A stretch of DNA of 64,000 bases from Anthracocystis setariae. Its lineage: Eukaryota > Basidiomycota > Ustilaginomycetes > Ustilaginales > Ustilaginaceae. The notes below the pieces were generated by a model that was not told the origin of the DNA, did no database searches, and saw nothing but the letters and a program-made list of their open reading frames with translations. Where the stretch lies: the NCBI GenBank assembly GCA_928724745.1, contig CAKMXJ010000001.1:372001-436000 (forward strand), given 5' to 3'. Below, piece after piece: positions 1 through 11,044 of this stretch (positions are counted from its first letter, which is position 1; each line of letters opens with the position of its first letter). Made by a program: the position numbers and the translations under genes.

Positions 1-3
1 ATG

Positions 4-353
4 TGTTACGAACATCAGCGCCGGAAAGGAATATAGCAGTGTGACAAGCGGGAGGAGGCTTTCCCGATCCAGGTCAGGAATCGGGGTCCAGGGTGGGACT
101 GCGGCAATCTCCGGGAGGGGCTCCCGGAAGTCATACCGAAGATCCCCCCTGCAACTAACTCATGTTCAGACGTCGATTGTATTTTAGCTTACTCACTCTA
201 GTAGGTGGAAATATCAGACCTTCTCCCGATCTCCCGCTCACCCGCTCCGCTATCTTGGCAACGATCCCGGGAGCAACACCCGGTACCACGCCCCTGGCCT
301 CGACACAGACGCACCGCCACGTTCCGAGGTTCTAAGACCCCAGGAGCATAACA
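4..353 (+). repeat. 5' LTR of Gy1
   Basis: 350-bp long terminal repeat, bounded by TG and CA and matching 34376-34725 throughout by eye. It drives gag-pol transcription to the right. I see no convincing TATA box in it. The leader at 354-400 follows directly. Confidence 0.95.
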
Positions 354-400
354 TTACAATCGACCTCCCCGTTGCCATCAACGCGGAGACCCCAGCTACT

Positions 401-2620
401 ATGCAAACCCGTAGCCAGCCTCGTCCCGGTCCCCCGGACTCTGTTACGAGTTCGGGCAGCCCTACCCCCGAAAGTCCCGATTCAGGAGGCGACCCCGTCC
501 AGGGGCTAGTCGCCGCCGTGCAGAGCCTAACCGCCCTGGTCGGAGGATTGGCCGACCAGATCCGGCTGCTCAACGGTGGTCGAGCCCCCGACCCCGCCGT
601 CCCGATCCCGGCAGAACCTAGCCTCCCGCCCATGGGGCATCCGGGAGACCTTTCTCCGGAACGCGAGACCTCGGAAGAACGGTACGCCCGCGCTACCCGC
701 CTTATGGGCGAGCGCGAGGCCAATCCCCAGCCGGTACCCCCAGGAGCTCCCGTCGTAGCTACCAACTGGGACCTTACGGAGGACTACTCCTCCCGGGTCA
801 AGACCCCGGAAGTTAGCGTTGCCGCCCCTTCCTGGGACGGCAAGCGCGACGAGCTGGAGGCTTTCATCGAACAATGCACCCTCCATTTCGATCTTAACCC
901 GGCACGTTTCCCCTCCGACCCCCGCCGGGTCTTATGGGCCCTAGCTCATATTTCGGGTGTACCCCGGGAGCGACTCCGCAACCTGCGCCAGGCCCGCCCG
1001 GAAATCAACCTGTTCCACAAGTGGGATACGTTCTGTGCCGATCTTCGCCGCACCTATGGGGATCCTAACCCGGGACACACCGCCCGGGTCAAGCTCCAGC
1101 GGCTGCGTCAATCGGGAAGCGTTAGCGCTCACGCTGCCGAGTTCTTGGCCCTAGCCACTAAGGCTAACGCTACCGACAATCAGCAACTGCTGACGACCTT
1201 CCAGCTTAGTCTCCGGGAGAGCCTCCGGCAGAAGCTCCTCCACGTGGAGACCTACGACCTGCACGAGTACATTGACACCGCTATCCGAACCGAGCAGCGA
1301 ATGTACGAAATCGGCTTGGTGACCCCGGGTCACTCGGACACCCCGGGTCGCCCGGAACGCCGCCCCGAACTTCGGGGCGGTCGCTCACCCAATTCGACGG
1401 TACCCCGTCGCGAGGCCCCCAACAAGCGGGGTGATCCGCCCCGTCCCGGGCTGGCCAGCCGGGAGCTTCCCGACGAGGTCCGCAAGTACCGTCGGGAAAA
1501 CAACCTCTGCTACGGGTGCGGGGGCCCTCACGCAGTCCGGGACTGCCCCAAGGCCGCCCAGACTCGGCCCCTCCGGGCCAACGTGGCCATCCTGGACCCC
1601 GCCAACGGCGAGCTTCTGGTCCAACCCCTGGTCCCGGACGTCCCGGAGACCCGGTGGTCCGGTGAGGACGAAGCCACCCCTACCAACGGCGAGGACGACC
1701 TACCCGATGACCGCTCCGTCCTTTCCTATGATCCGGAGTGGGACCCCGAGTCCACCGACCACCCTCCGACTCTCCCGGTGAGGGCCAACATCGCCCAACT
1801 TCGCCAGGACCCGGGACTCGTGGATCTCAGGAGCCATGTAGCGGCCCTCATCCCCCCCGCCGAGCCGGTGATCAGCGGGGACACCATCCGGGTACACCGA
1901 CACCCCAGCATCCCGGTGTACGAGTGCTGGGTCACGCTGGCCGGGTGCCGTGCCCGGGCCCTAATCGACGGGGGCGCCACCGCTTCTTTTGTGGACAGGG
2001 CCATGCTGGATCGGGAGGTGGGCGTCCCGGAGGCCCTCCGGGCCCCGGTGAGTACAGCAACCTTCGATTCCCGCTCAGAGGATATCACCCACACTATCCG
2101 GGCATCGGTCAGCCTCGCGGGCGTCCCGGTTACCCCGAGTCATCAATTCTACGTCGCACCCCGCATCTCCGATTATGATATCATCCTAGGAATGGATTGG
2201 ATTGAGAAGACCGAACCGGTACTCAATTATCAAACCCAAACCATGCACTTCCCGCTCCCGGGAGGAGGGGGTTATGCCACCACCCCGGTTCAACCTACCG
2301 GCCCCCCGCTGCTTACCAATGGACAGGATCCCGTCCCGGGGGAGAACTGTTTCGCTATCCACCCCAGCTCCTTGGAGCCATCCCGGGCCCCAGGCCTTCC
2401 GGAAGAGTACCGGGACTTTTCGGACGTGTTCGATGAGGCCAACGCCGACGTGCTTCCGCCTCGCCGGCCCCACGACCACCATATTAACCTCCTCCCCGGA
2501 GCTCAGATCCCGCACGGCGCGCTGTACTCCCTCTCCGGGAGAGAAATGGAGGAACTAAAGACCTATCTGGATAAGATGCTGGAGATAGGGTTCATCCGGC
2601 CGTCCAAGAGCCCGGCAGCC
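401..2620 (+). pseudogene. Gy1 gag-pol, part 1 of 3: gag, zinc knuckle, protease
   Basis: First 740 codons of a single 1628-residue gag-pol frame, starting at the first ATG after the LTR. The N-terminal part is a Pro-rich gypsy Gag. A CCHC knuckle of the form C-x2-C-x3-H-x4-C lies near residue 369. The retropepsin active site reads IDGGAT near residue 521. The segment ends at SKSPAA, just before the reverse transcriptase core, where copia1 inserted. The frame continues exactly at 11045 once copia1 and one CAGCC copy are removed, so the break is insertional and not due to decay. Gag and pol are one frame here, unlike in Gy2. Confidence 0.92.
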
Positions 2621-3335
2621 TGTTGAAATATATGGTCACCTGCTGCGTCAGCTATCGACGTGACACTACAGACGTCGGTATGCCCATAACTAGGGCGGTG
2701 ATATTCCGACATAGTTGCCGACAATACAATTCCTCGGGACTCGGCAGCGGGGAAACTATACGCGTGCCAATGCCAATGCTGGCACTGTGCGTTCCCACGT
2801 GACGTTGACATGGTGCCTCATCATATCTCTGACCGGGATGTTACTCGTCGGGTCATGTTATTGTCAACATCGTTGTTTATGTTGATGATCAACTGTTGTT
2901 TACACTTAGCGTAGAATCTTGTCACTAACGTCGACGCTATGGGGTTCCCTACACCGCTACGGGCAACAACGGTGTAGGGGACTAAGTGTATTTATAGGGC
3001 GTACTTCGAGCGCACAGTTGATGACCCCTTAATCGATTTATTACCAACTTCTCCGTATCATAACGCCTGCTACTTACAGATCCTTACCGACGTCGCTACT
3101 GTTGTATCGACATAGGTCTCTCCCCTTCGTGCCTGCTGCCTAACGTCACCGCCCACTCTTGGTTACGGATCTAACTGGCCTGACATAACAACAGAGCCAG
3201 CTCTATACGCCCATCCACCAGTGTGAGGTCTATAGCGACTTAGCTACTTGTTATAGTATCTTTGGCAGACGATAGACTCATCGTACCTGGCTGCCTACCG
3301 TCAAGGTCGCCCCTTGACGCACTTGACTTCCAATA
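2621..3335 (+). repeat. 5' LTR of copia1
   Basis: 715-bp LTR, the same as 10325-11039 by eye. It starts TGTTGAAATA and ends CCAATA, so the outer dinucleotides are TG and TA, not TG and CA. The same boundary is fixed by the target duplication in both copia copies. Confidence 0.93.
2947..2997 (+). promoter_or_regulatory. copia LTR promoter: 10-bp inverted repeat plus TATA-like box
   Basis: A perfect 10-bp inverted repeat (CCCTACACCG at 2947-2956, CGGTGTAGGG at 2970-2979, 13-nt loop) lies 9 bp upstream of TATTTATAG (2989-2997). The layout suggests a core promoter with an adjacent dimeric factor site; transcription would start about 3020-3030. The same arrangement occurs in all four copia LTRs. 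The TATA assignment is by resemblance only. Confidence 0.5.
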
Positions 3336-3347
3336 GGTTATGAGCCC
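3336..3347 (+). promoter_or_regulatory. Primer binding site: half-tRNA type, initiator Met
   Basis: GGTTATGAGCCC follows the 5' LTR immediately. It is complementary to the anticodon stem-loop of initiator tRNA-Met (GGGCTCATAACC), not to a tRNA 3' end. Drosophila copia and yeast Ty5 are known to prime with an internally cleaved initiator tRNA in this way. The ATG inside the site (3340-3342) is also the first codon of gag. Confidence 0.85.
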
Positions 3348-6300
3348 AACGGCTTCACGACTGGGAGAATACCGACGCTACAACACAAGAAACAATCCAG
3401 TAAGATCTCTTCTTTCGATTCCAGACGTCGGAGACCCAGTACCTCCTCGATCCGCACAATCGCGACGCTCGAGAGACCATACAGTTCGCAATAACGAAAA
3501 CACTGTTCCCGCTGTAGTGACCAGCGAAGCCTCATCTGCAACACAAAACATCGTTTCCGCTGTACAAGACAGCGAAGTTCCTATTCAAGAGCCCCTACCT
3601 TCGTCGGTACGCACGGTATCAACTCCGTTACAACCTTACAGATCTGTCAACATGTCTAAGGTTACTTCCGATTTCGCTACGCAGCTTCTCTCCAACGGGC
3701 AAAAACTCCCCGGACCTTGACGACTCTGTCGACTATTTCAAATGGCGTGCCACCTGCATCACAACTCTAATGCAAAAGGGCCCAGACATCTATGATGCCA
3801 TCATGACAGAAACGCCTATACCTGCTCCCCGGTACTGACGAGTATCGAGACTGGCGTCGTTACAACCTTATCGCTCGCGGTATCCTACTGTCGAGCATGT
3901 CACTCGAAATCGCAACCATGGTAAACCACCATGAAACGGCTAACGGAATATGGAAGCATCTGGAGAAGTCGTTTAGCGCTAAGCTACGATACAAGATTGA
4001 AGAGTTCGAAACACAGCTCAATAGCATTAAGCAAGACAAGACTACTATCTCCGCCTATAACACACGAATCACCAAGCTAGTTGAACAACTTAAGCTTGGA
4101 GGCATTGAAGTCAGCTGGAATAAGCGCTTCACCGTCTTAATGAAGGGTCTCCGATCGGAATACCATACCGTTCGAAGTCAGCTCGAAGAAAGTTACAGAC
4201 GACGTCGGGATGTACAAACCTTCACCTCTATGGACCCTGACGGTACCGTTAGGACGTTCAACTTCCAAGGGACCCCCTTGGACGAGAAGATTGAGTACGA
4301 TAGCTACCTTGACCAACTCAAGGCCGAGGAAATAAGACAGGGGTTACATACCTTTGGTTTAGCTGCCCGACCTCGGCAAAACACTTCCGCGTTCCTGACC
4401 GACACCAAGACGGATGATTCCAGCTCCAAATCTGCCAAGAATCGTAACGGCAAATGGAGACACAAGTCGACATCTTCATCATCTCCAGATAAGCGTCAAC
4501 GCAACAACAGACGCGGCAAGACCAACAAAGGGATCAAACCACGCCGTCCCTTGTCGGAAGTGTCCTGCCATCATTGCCATGAAAAGGGTCATTATAGACC
4601 TGATTGCCCTACCTTGGCTAAGGATAAAGCAGCACAACCCTCCGACAAGAAGTCACAATCCTCCTTCTTCACTGGCCTTGCCATTGCCGACATCGCTTTG
4701 TCCACTACCGACAGCGGTTACGGCATTGAGACGCAATGGATTATCGATTCCGCGTCCACTGTTCACGTTTGTATCAATCGTGATCTCTTTACAGACCTCA
4801 GCCTTGAGGAGTTCCCTCCTCTGCTGAGCGGCAGTCGTGACCACGTAAAGACAGAGGGTAAGGGGACCGTTAAGGTACTTGCCGATCTCGGTAACGGGAA
4901 AACGCATACCCTCATTCTCCACAATGTTTTATACGTACCGACGTATGCCGCCAATCTTATGTCCCTTAACTTGGTCGCCAAGACTGCACAGATCAGCATC
5001 TTTAAGAACACGCTCACAGCTCGCCAAGGTGGTAAAGTCGTCTTCAAAGGAACAACTACGAATGGGATGCTTACGTACCTCGTCCAACCTAAACTCGAAT
5101 TCGCCGGAGTCACAACGACATCTGCAAGCCTATGGCATGATCGTTTAGGTCATCCAGGGGACGCTAGGATGAAAGGAATGGCCCAGCTCATTCCCGAATT
5201 CAGTAAAGGCGTCCCCATTGGTAAATGCAACTCCTGCGAGGTCGCCAAATCCCACAAGCAACCGTTTCCTACTCGAACGACGCGTACAACGGAGCCACTG
5301 GAATTAGTGCACTCTGACGTCGTCGGTAAGCTACCTGACGTTACTCCCGAAGGACACCGATACCTCATCTCCTTCACAGATGACTATACTCAATTCTCCG
5401 TCATCTACTTGATGATACAGAAGTCGGAAGCGCTTTCCCATTTCCAGAACTACAAGACCCTCATGGAAACTCAGACCGGAAAGAAAATAAAACGCTTCCG
5501 CACCGATCATGGTAGCGAGTACTGTAATCGCCTTTTCGGCAAGTTCCTTGCCGACGCAGGTATCATCCACCAGACGTCGTCACCGTACACCCCTGAACAG
5601 AACGGCGTTGCCGAACGTCTGAACCTGACCATTTTTAATCAAGTTCGAGCTATGCTCATCCACAGCTCTGCACCTCGCTATCTATGGGGTGAAGCAGCCC
5701 TCTATGCAGTGTACCTTAACAATCGTCTTCCAAGTAAGGCCATTGGCATGGTCTCACCGTACAAAAGACTCTTCAACCAAGATCCTGACCTCTCCAAGGT
5801 CAAGGTATTTGGATGCAAGGCCTGGGCACACATCCCAGCAGCAAATCGCGATAAACTAAGCGACAGAGCTATTCCCGCAGTCTACATTGGCGTTACCGAA
5901 GGCTCTAAGGCATTCAAGTTGTTTCAGACAAACCACAACACTATAATGTCTGCTCATCATGCTACCTTCGACGAAAAATCCTTCCCCCTCACCGACAGAC
6001 CCATCACTACGGATGCAGTCACTACCGACGTCGGCAACGCGACGTCATCGCCAAACCAAGAGCCACAGGCCATTGTTCACCAGCCTATGGCCACTCGCAC
6101 TTTCGAACCACTAGCAATCACCTCCCCACAAGATGGAACTGCCTCAGATGGCATCGACATCACGTCATCTGTTGACAATGGCCCTTATTACACAGGCTAC
6201 CCTCACCTTACGGACGAGGAGCGTGCTCAGGGTATCTCCACTCCTCCCTTACCTACAGCTGCAGAAATGGCCGGAATGGCTTACGCTACGGTTGCAGAGG

Positions 6301-7979
6301 AGGGGGGGCAGGAATTCACTGAGACAGCCTGTGCAGACAAAGGCATTGCCATACCGACAATTGACGACGAGCCCCTACATATAAAACAGGCTCAACGACG
6401 TCCGGACTGGCCCAAGTGGCAAGAGGCAATCCAAAAGGAGCTCGATTCGCATAAGGAAAACAACACCTGGACCGTAGTCACCCCTCCAAACGACGCCCAT
6501 ATTATTGGCTGTCGTTGGGTGTTCAAAGTCAAACGTAAAGGTGATGGTTCCATCGATAAGTACAAGGCGAGATTGGTAGCACAAGGTTTCACCCAAATTC
6601 ATGGTATCGACTATGAAGAGACCTTTGCCCCTGTCGTTAAGATCGCTACGCTCAGGATGTTAATGATCATTGCCCTCCAGTGCAAGATGCAGATCTACCA
6701 ACTAGACGTCGTCACAGCCTACTTGAATGGTACAGTTGATAAAGATCTCTACATGAGACCTCCCCCTCTTCCAGACAGCATGGCGACGTCGGAAGGCATC
6801 TCACTTGGTCGTGCTTGTCGACTAAATAAGGCCCTATATGGCCTGAAACAGTCAGGAAGAGCATGGTACCAGAAGGCCGACAGTACCTTGATCGATATAG
6901 GTTTCACGAGGAGCAACTACGATACAGCACTATACTACATCGTTAACGACAACGCTCCACCGGTATTGCTTTCCCTATACGTAGATGATGTCCTCATCTT
7001 CTGCAAGGACAAGGGACAAGCAGAACGAATCATTGAAACACTACGCTCCAAGTTCAAGATGACTGGAGGCGACCCGGTGTCATTCATCCTAGGAATCCAA
7101 GTCAAACACGATAACGGCATGATCCACCTGTCCCAAACAGCCAATATCCTCCGATTGATTGACCGATTCGGCCTATCCCAGGCAAACACAGTGCACACTC
7201 CCGCTGACGGTAAGGACCTTACCGGCGGCGATAAGCTCAACGAAGACGATCACTCCACCTACCGAACTATTGTGGGATCAATCCTATATATAGCGACCTG
7301 CACACGGCCCGATATAGCATTTGCAGTAAGCAAGCTAAGCAGACACCTGGCATCCCCCACTAAGGATGCTATGGTTGCAGCCAAGCACTTGCTGCGATAT
7401 CTGAAAGGCACTGCAGATCACGGTCTCACCTTTACCGACAAAGGTATCAAATCTCCCATGTCGGAAGACTGGGGTCCCAAGATTTACACCTTTTCAGATG
7501 CAGATTTCGGTGGTGACACAGTGACTAGGAGATCAACAACAGGGCTAGCTAATACCGTCCTCGGCATGCCTTACAGTTGGTTTTCAAAACGTCAGACACT
7601 CGTTGCAACATCCACTTGCTTCGCAGAATACGTTGCAATGGCTGAAGGGTGCAAGGAAGTTGTGTGGACCAGACGCCTGCTGGCCGAATTGGGCTTCGTC
7701 ATCAAGCTACCGACACCGTTAATGGTTGATAATCAGGCAGCCATATACCTCTCGAAGGACCCAAAGGACCACCAAAGGAACAAGCACATTGACATCAAAT
7801 ATCATTTTGTCAGGGAGCAGCAAACGAAGGGTACAGTCGTCGCTACGTACGTACCGACAGCGGAACAAGCTGCAGACTGCTTTACCAAGGCCCTCGATCG
7901 GTCAAAAGTTCAAACCCACCGACAACTACTCGGTATCGGCAGGATCGATATGCCGACTTCCGAGGCGCGTGCAAACTAA
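3340..7979 (+). pseudogene. copia1 gag-pol polyprotein, broken by two +1 frameshifts
   Basis: Copia-order polyprotein of about 1545 residues if read through. The zinc knuckle CHHCHEKGHYRPDC is near 4565, the protease motif IIDSAST near 4741, the integrase HHCC region at 5130-5260, and the integrase core has FTDDYT, FRTDHGSEY and PEQNGVAE. The RT catalytic motif LYVDDVLIF is near 6976, and the RNase H motif FSDADFGGD is near 7492. Relative to copia2 there is one extra C in each of two C-runs (3708-3711 and 3827-3830). Both lie in a CTCCCGG context; together they stop translation after about 126 codons and restore the third frame only from about 3830. These may be real mutations or homopolymer sequencing errors. 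A Q/R difference near 5390 also separates the copies. Confidence 0.92.
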
Positions 7980-8777
7980 ACGTGCCGAAATTCAAATTGA
8001 CGTGACGCGCAAATTATTCCCGACCTAACAGTAATGGGTAGCGTGAAAATCACTAATTATCACGTCAAAACCCCAATTCGACGTGTCGCGTAAACGCAAC
8101 CGACTTAACAACGTCGTTAGTACATATAGCGTTACTGGAACAACATAACATCGCCGTTAAAACTATTATCGCGCGATAATTCTCGAATTTCCGATTCAGG
8201 TAAATATTCTCCGATTCCGATTTACAGTTCCAGACTTCGGCCGAACTTCCTCGACAGCGGCAAGTAAAATAAAAATAAAATAAAACTGCGGCATCTCATG
8301 CCGATCAAACGAAAAAAATTTTTTTTCGGACTCTAGCGCGAGCTAGCCGACGCAGGGTCTACTCGTTTTCAACAACCGCCGCCACTTTCCTTCCCGTCCC
8401 TCCTCAACCATCCTACAACCGATCCGGCACTACACCTGTAGCTGTCGGTAGCCGTCATCAAGCATCGGCTCTTCCTTTCCCTCTCTCGCGCGTTCAACAA
8501 CGCCAACGCTTATTCGTTGTCATCGTCGCTCAACGCCTCGTGGCCTCAATCCACATCTCCCCTCGGTTGCCAGCCTCCTCGACTAGGAGCTGGTGTCTTC
8601 TTCCTCTCACGGTTCGCCTCTTCGGTTGGATTCACACGACTATCCCTTCTCCCGGTCGCTGCAAGTCATTACCTACGTCGATAATTCCGTCACGGTGCAT
8701 ATACGCACTTACCGTTGCATTCTCAAGATTTCCTCTGCTGTTTTACCTTGTACCGCATCTGTTACTCTTGTCTCACT
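7980..8777 (+). other. Non-coding spacer between copia1 pol and the downstream gene
   Basis: About 800 bp without a credible frame. It holds A/T-rich stretches (AAATAAAATAAAAC near 8270-8286) and an A7T8 run at 8312-8326 (A7T10 in copia2). Because the downstream gene is in sense but far from the LTR promoter, an internal promoter could lie here. I see no unambiguous TATA. Confidence 0.5.
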
Positions 8778-9938
8778 ATGCCTAAACGAGGCCGCGGTCG
8801 CGGCAAAGGAAACAACAACGGCAAGACTAAGTCCAGCACTAATTCCGCTGCCCGCAACTCCGCTCCATCGTCAAGTGCCCCACCGACATCGGTAGCCGCT
8901 TCTAGTTCTCGCGCCGCAAGCACCCGTGCAGGAAAAGCACGTGAGAGCGCTCCGCCTGAAGTGATTGATCTAGCCGACGTCCGAACTCCGTCTCCCCCGC
9001 CCCCTTCACAGCGACGCTTGAGGGGTGGTACTCCGTACACGAGATCTATCGTTCGTGGTGAGCCTATTCCTGCCGAGCCTACAATCCCTGGTCAACCTTC
9101 CACTCCCCCCGTCAATGCATCGTCCTCCAGTCGGCGTCAAGGCCGTACCGCTTCCCCTGAGACTCCCGGCAAACGCAGACGCTTTGCGTTCCCGTTGCCT
9201 GCAGGGACTACCAATCAGCGGGAGACCCTTGCTGACTTCCCTTCCGACGAGCAAGAGGTAATTCGACAAGGATATTGGGTCAAATTGCCTGGATGCGATT
9301 ATTGCATGAAGAAGGGCGTCATCTGCACTACGGGTACCGGGTTCGATATGACTGGCAAGCAGCGTACGGACAGCTGTGATCTGTGCCACAGACACGGCAA
9401 GTCCTGTACCTTGATCGGCGACAACCACCGCAAAACGCGTGGACGGCAGGACCGTGTCGCCATCGCTAATGCGTTGGCTCGACTGCGGATGCATGTGAAC
9501 GGACTTACTCGCCAGCTGGAATTCGATGCAGCTATCGTTGACATCAACTTGCTCTCGTCCCTGCTCAACATTGACATGCCGGACATTCTTACTGGTGGCA
9601 ATGTTGCCGACGCTCTGCTCCCCCATCGCCGTCCTCGTCGTTCTGCTCCACGTCGACCTCGTCCTACCGCTGAAGGTACCGCGTCTGGAGCTGCTCCTTC
9701 CAACAACCGACAACTCGCCGCCGCTCCCACCACTCCCATGTCGCCGTCGCCTGCTCGTCCCTCCGCTAGTTTCCCTCGTCCTCGCCGACCTCGTAACCCA
9801 ACTCCCGTCGCCGATAACGACGAAGAGGAGGAGGCAGAGGAAACGGAAGGCGAAAATAGCTCCGACGAGGATGATGAACACCTCATCCATCTTTATGACG
9901 ATGACGACGACGAGTACGTGGGTAGCTTGTCGCGATAG
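8778..9938 (+). CDS. copia1 accessory protein with Zn2Cys6-like cluster (386 aa)
   Basis: Separate sense gene between pol and the 3' LTR, start chosen at the first ATG (MPKRGRGRGKG); the frame is open further upstream but without an ATG. Order: basic Ser/Ala/Pro-rich N terminus, basic patch GKRRR, then C173-x2-C176-x6-C183-x16-C200-x2-C203-x6-C210. This matches the fungal GAL4-type binuclear zinc cluster except for the longer loop. A basic linker and a Leu-rich helical stretch (ALARLRMHVNGL...) follow, like the linker and coiled coil of GAL4 proteins. The C terminus is strongly acidic (DEEEEAEETEGE, YDDDDDEY). A DNA-binding regulator is the likeliest role, but function is inferred. It is not part of any copia core gene I know. 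The copy in copia2 looks identical. Confidence 0.8.
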   Translation: MPKRGRGRGKGNNNGKTKSSTNSAARNSAPSSSAPPTSVAASSSRAASTRAGKARESAPPEVIDLADVRTPSPPPPSQRRLRGGTPYTRSIVRGEPIPAEPTIPGQPSTPPVNASSSSRRQGRTASPETPGKRRRFAFPLPAGTTNQRETLADFPSDEQEVIRQGYWVKLPGCDYCMKKGVICTTGTGFDMTGKQRTDSCDLCHRHGKSCTLIGDNHRKTRGRQDRVAIANALARLRMHVNGLTRQLEFDAAIVDINLLSSLLNIDMPDILTGGNVADALLPHRRPRRSAPRRPRPTAEGTASGAAPSNNRQLAAAPTTPMSPSPARPSASFPRPRRPRNPTPVADNDEEEEAEETEGENSSDEDDEHLIHLYDDDDDEYVGSLSR

Positions 9939-10324
9939 TCACTGCAGGCAACTGCAGTCTTTTCTTTTCCTTTCCCGATCCGTTTCCCTTGGGCCTTAGG
10001 CCAATGACTCCCTTGTATGTAGTTGTTTCCTCATCGTCGCTGATGACTTTCATGTCGTCGCCGTTCTATTAACGGCCTCCTTCCCTTTCGGCGCAATAGG
10101 TCTCAACTTCATTCAGGTAGTTCTCGATGTCTCGTCCCGGTCCTTCCGCTCACTGTAGTAACTTAGCGCTGGCGCTAGTGTCTATAGTTGTCTCTTCAAG
10201 TTCCCTGATCGCTTGCTCTCTAGCAAATTCAAGTGCGATCACTTAAACACAGCTATGCGTGTGAGGTTTGTATATGTCTCATGTCATGGTCGATAGCCTC
10301 AATGACTTAGCAGATGAAGGGGAC
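9939..10324 (+). other. copia1 3' untranslated region ending in polypurine tract
   Basis: No gene. It ends in the purine run GAAGGGGAC (10316-10324) directly before the 3' LTR, the expected plus-strand priming site. Confidence 0.7.
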
Positions 10325-11039
10325 TGTTGAAATATATGGTCACCTGCTGCGTCAGCTATCGACGTGACACTACAGACGTCGGTATGCCCATAACTAGGGC
10401 GGTGATATTCCGACATAGTTGCCGACAATACAATTCCTCGGGACTCGGCAGCGGGGAAACTATACGCGTGCCAATGCCAATGCTGGCACTGTGCGTTCCC
10501 ACGTGACGTTGACATGGTGCCTCATCATATCTCTGACCGGGATGTTACTCGTCGGGTCATGTTATTGTCAACATCGTTGTTTATGTTGATGATCAACTGT
10601 TGTTTACACTTAGCGTAGAATCTTGTCACTAACGTCGACGCTATGGGGTTCCCTACACCGCTACGGGCAACAACGGTGTAGGGGACTAAGTGTATTTATA
10701 GGGCGTACTTCGAGCGCACAGTTGATGACCCCTTAATCGATTTATTACCAACTTCTCCGTATCATAACGCCTGCTACTTACAGATCCTTACCGACGTCGC
10801 TACTGTTGTATCGACATAGGTCTCTCCCCTTCGTGCCTGCTGCCTAACGTCACCGCCCACTCTTGGTTACGGATCTAACTGGCCTGACATAACAACAGAG
10901 CCAGCTCTATACGCCCATCCACCAGTGTGAGGTCTATAGCGACTTAGCTACTTGTTATAGTATCTTTGGCAGACGATAGACTCATCGTACCTGGCTGCCT
11001 ACCGTCAAGGTCGCCCCTTGACGCACTTGACTTCCAATA
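10325..11039 (+). repeat. 3' LTR of copia1
   Basis: 715 bp, identical by eye to 2621-3335. It is followed by the second CAGCC copy (11040-11044) and then by the Gy1 pol gene. The identity points to recent insertion. Confidence 0.93.
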
Positions 11040-11044
11040 CAGCC

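Larger units (their letters stand above)
2621..11039 (+). mobile_element. Ty1/copia element copia1
   Basis: Complete 8419-bp copia-type element with 715-bp LTRs, inserted in sense in the Gy1 pol gene. The target duplication CAGCC is at 2616-2620 and 11040-11044. Domain order is gag, protease, integrase, RT, RNase H (Pseudoviridae type), followed by a separate downstream gene. It is nearly identical to copia2 (8418 bp). The length differences I can find are two extra C bases and an AATT/AGT change in copia1, against two extra T bases in the T-run of copia2. These account for the net one-base difference. Confidence 0.95.

Noticed and set aside
2563..2811. Short frame starting MSTSRGNAQC in the copia LTR, repeated near 10279, 19970 and 27673
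   Set aside because: It is LTR sequence read backwards; the four copies simply follow the four LTRs and end in different flanks.
9006..9890. Antisense frames (294 and 195 codons) over the copia accessory gene, also at 20595-21479
   Set aside because: They mirror a Ser/Pro/Asp-rich gene on the other strand and have no domain or promoter signal.
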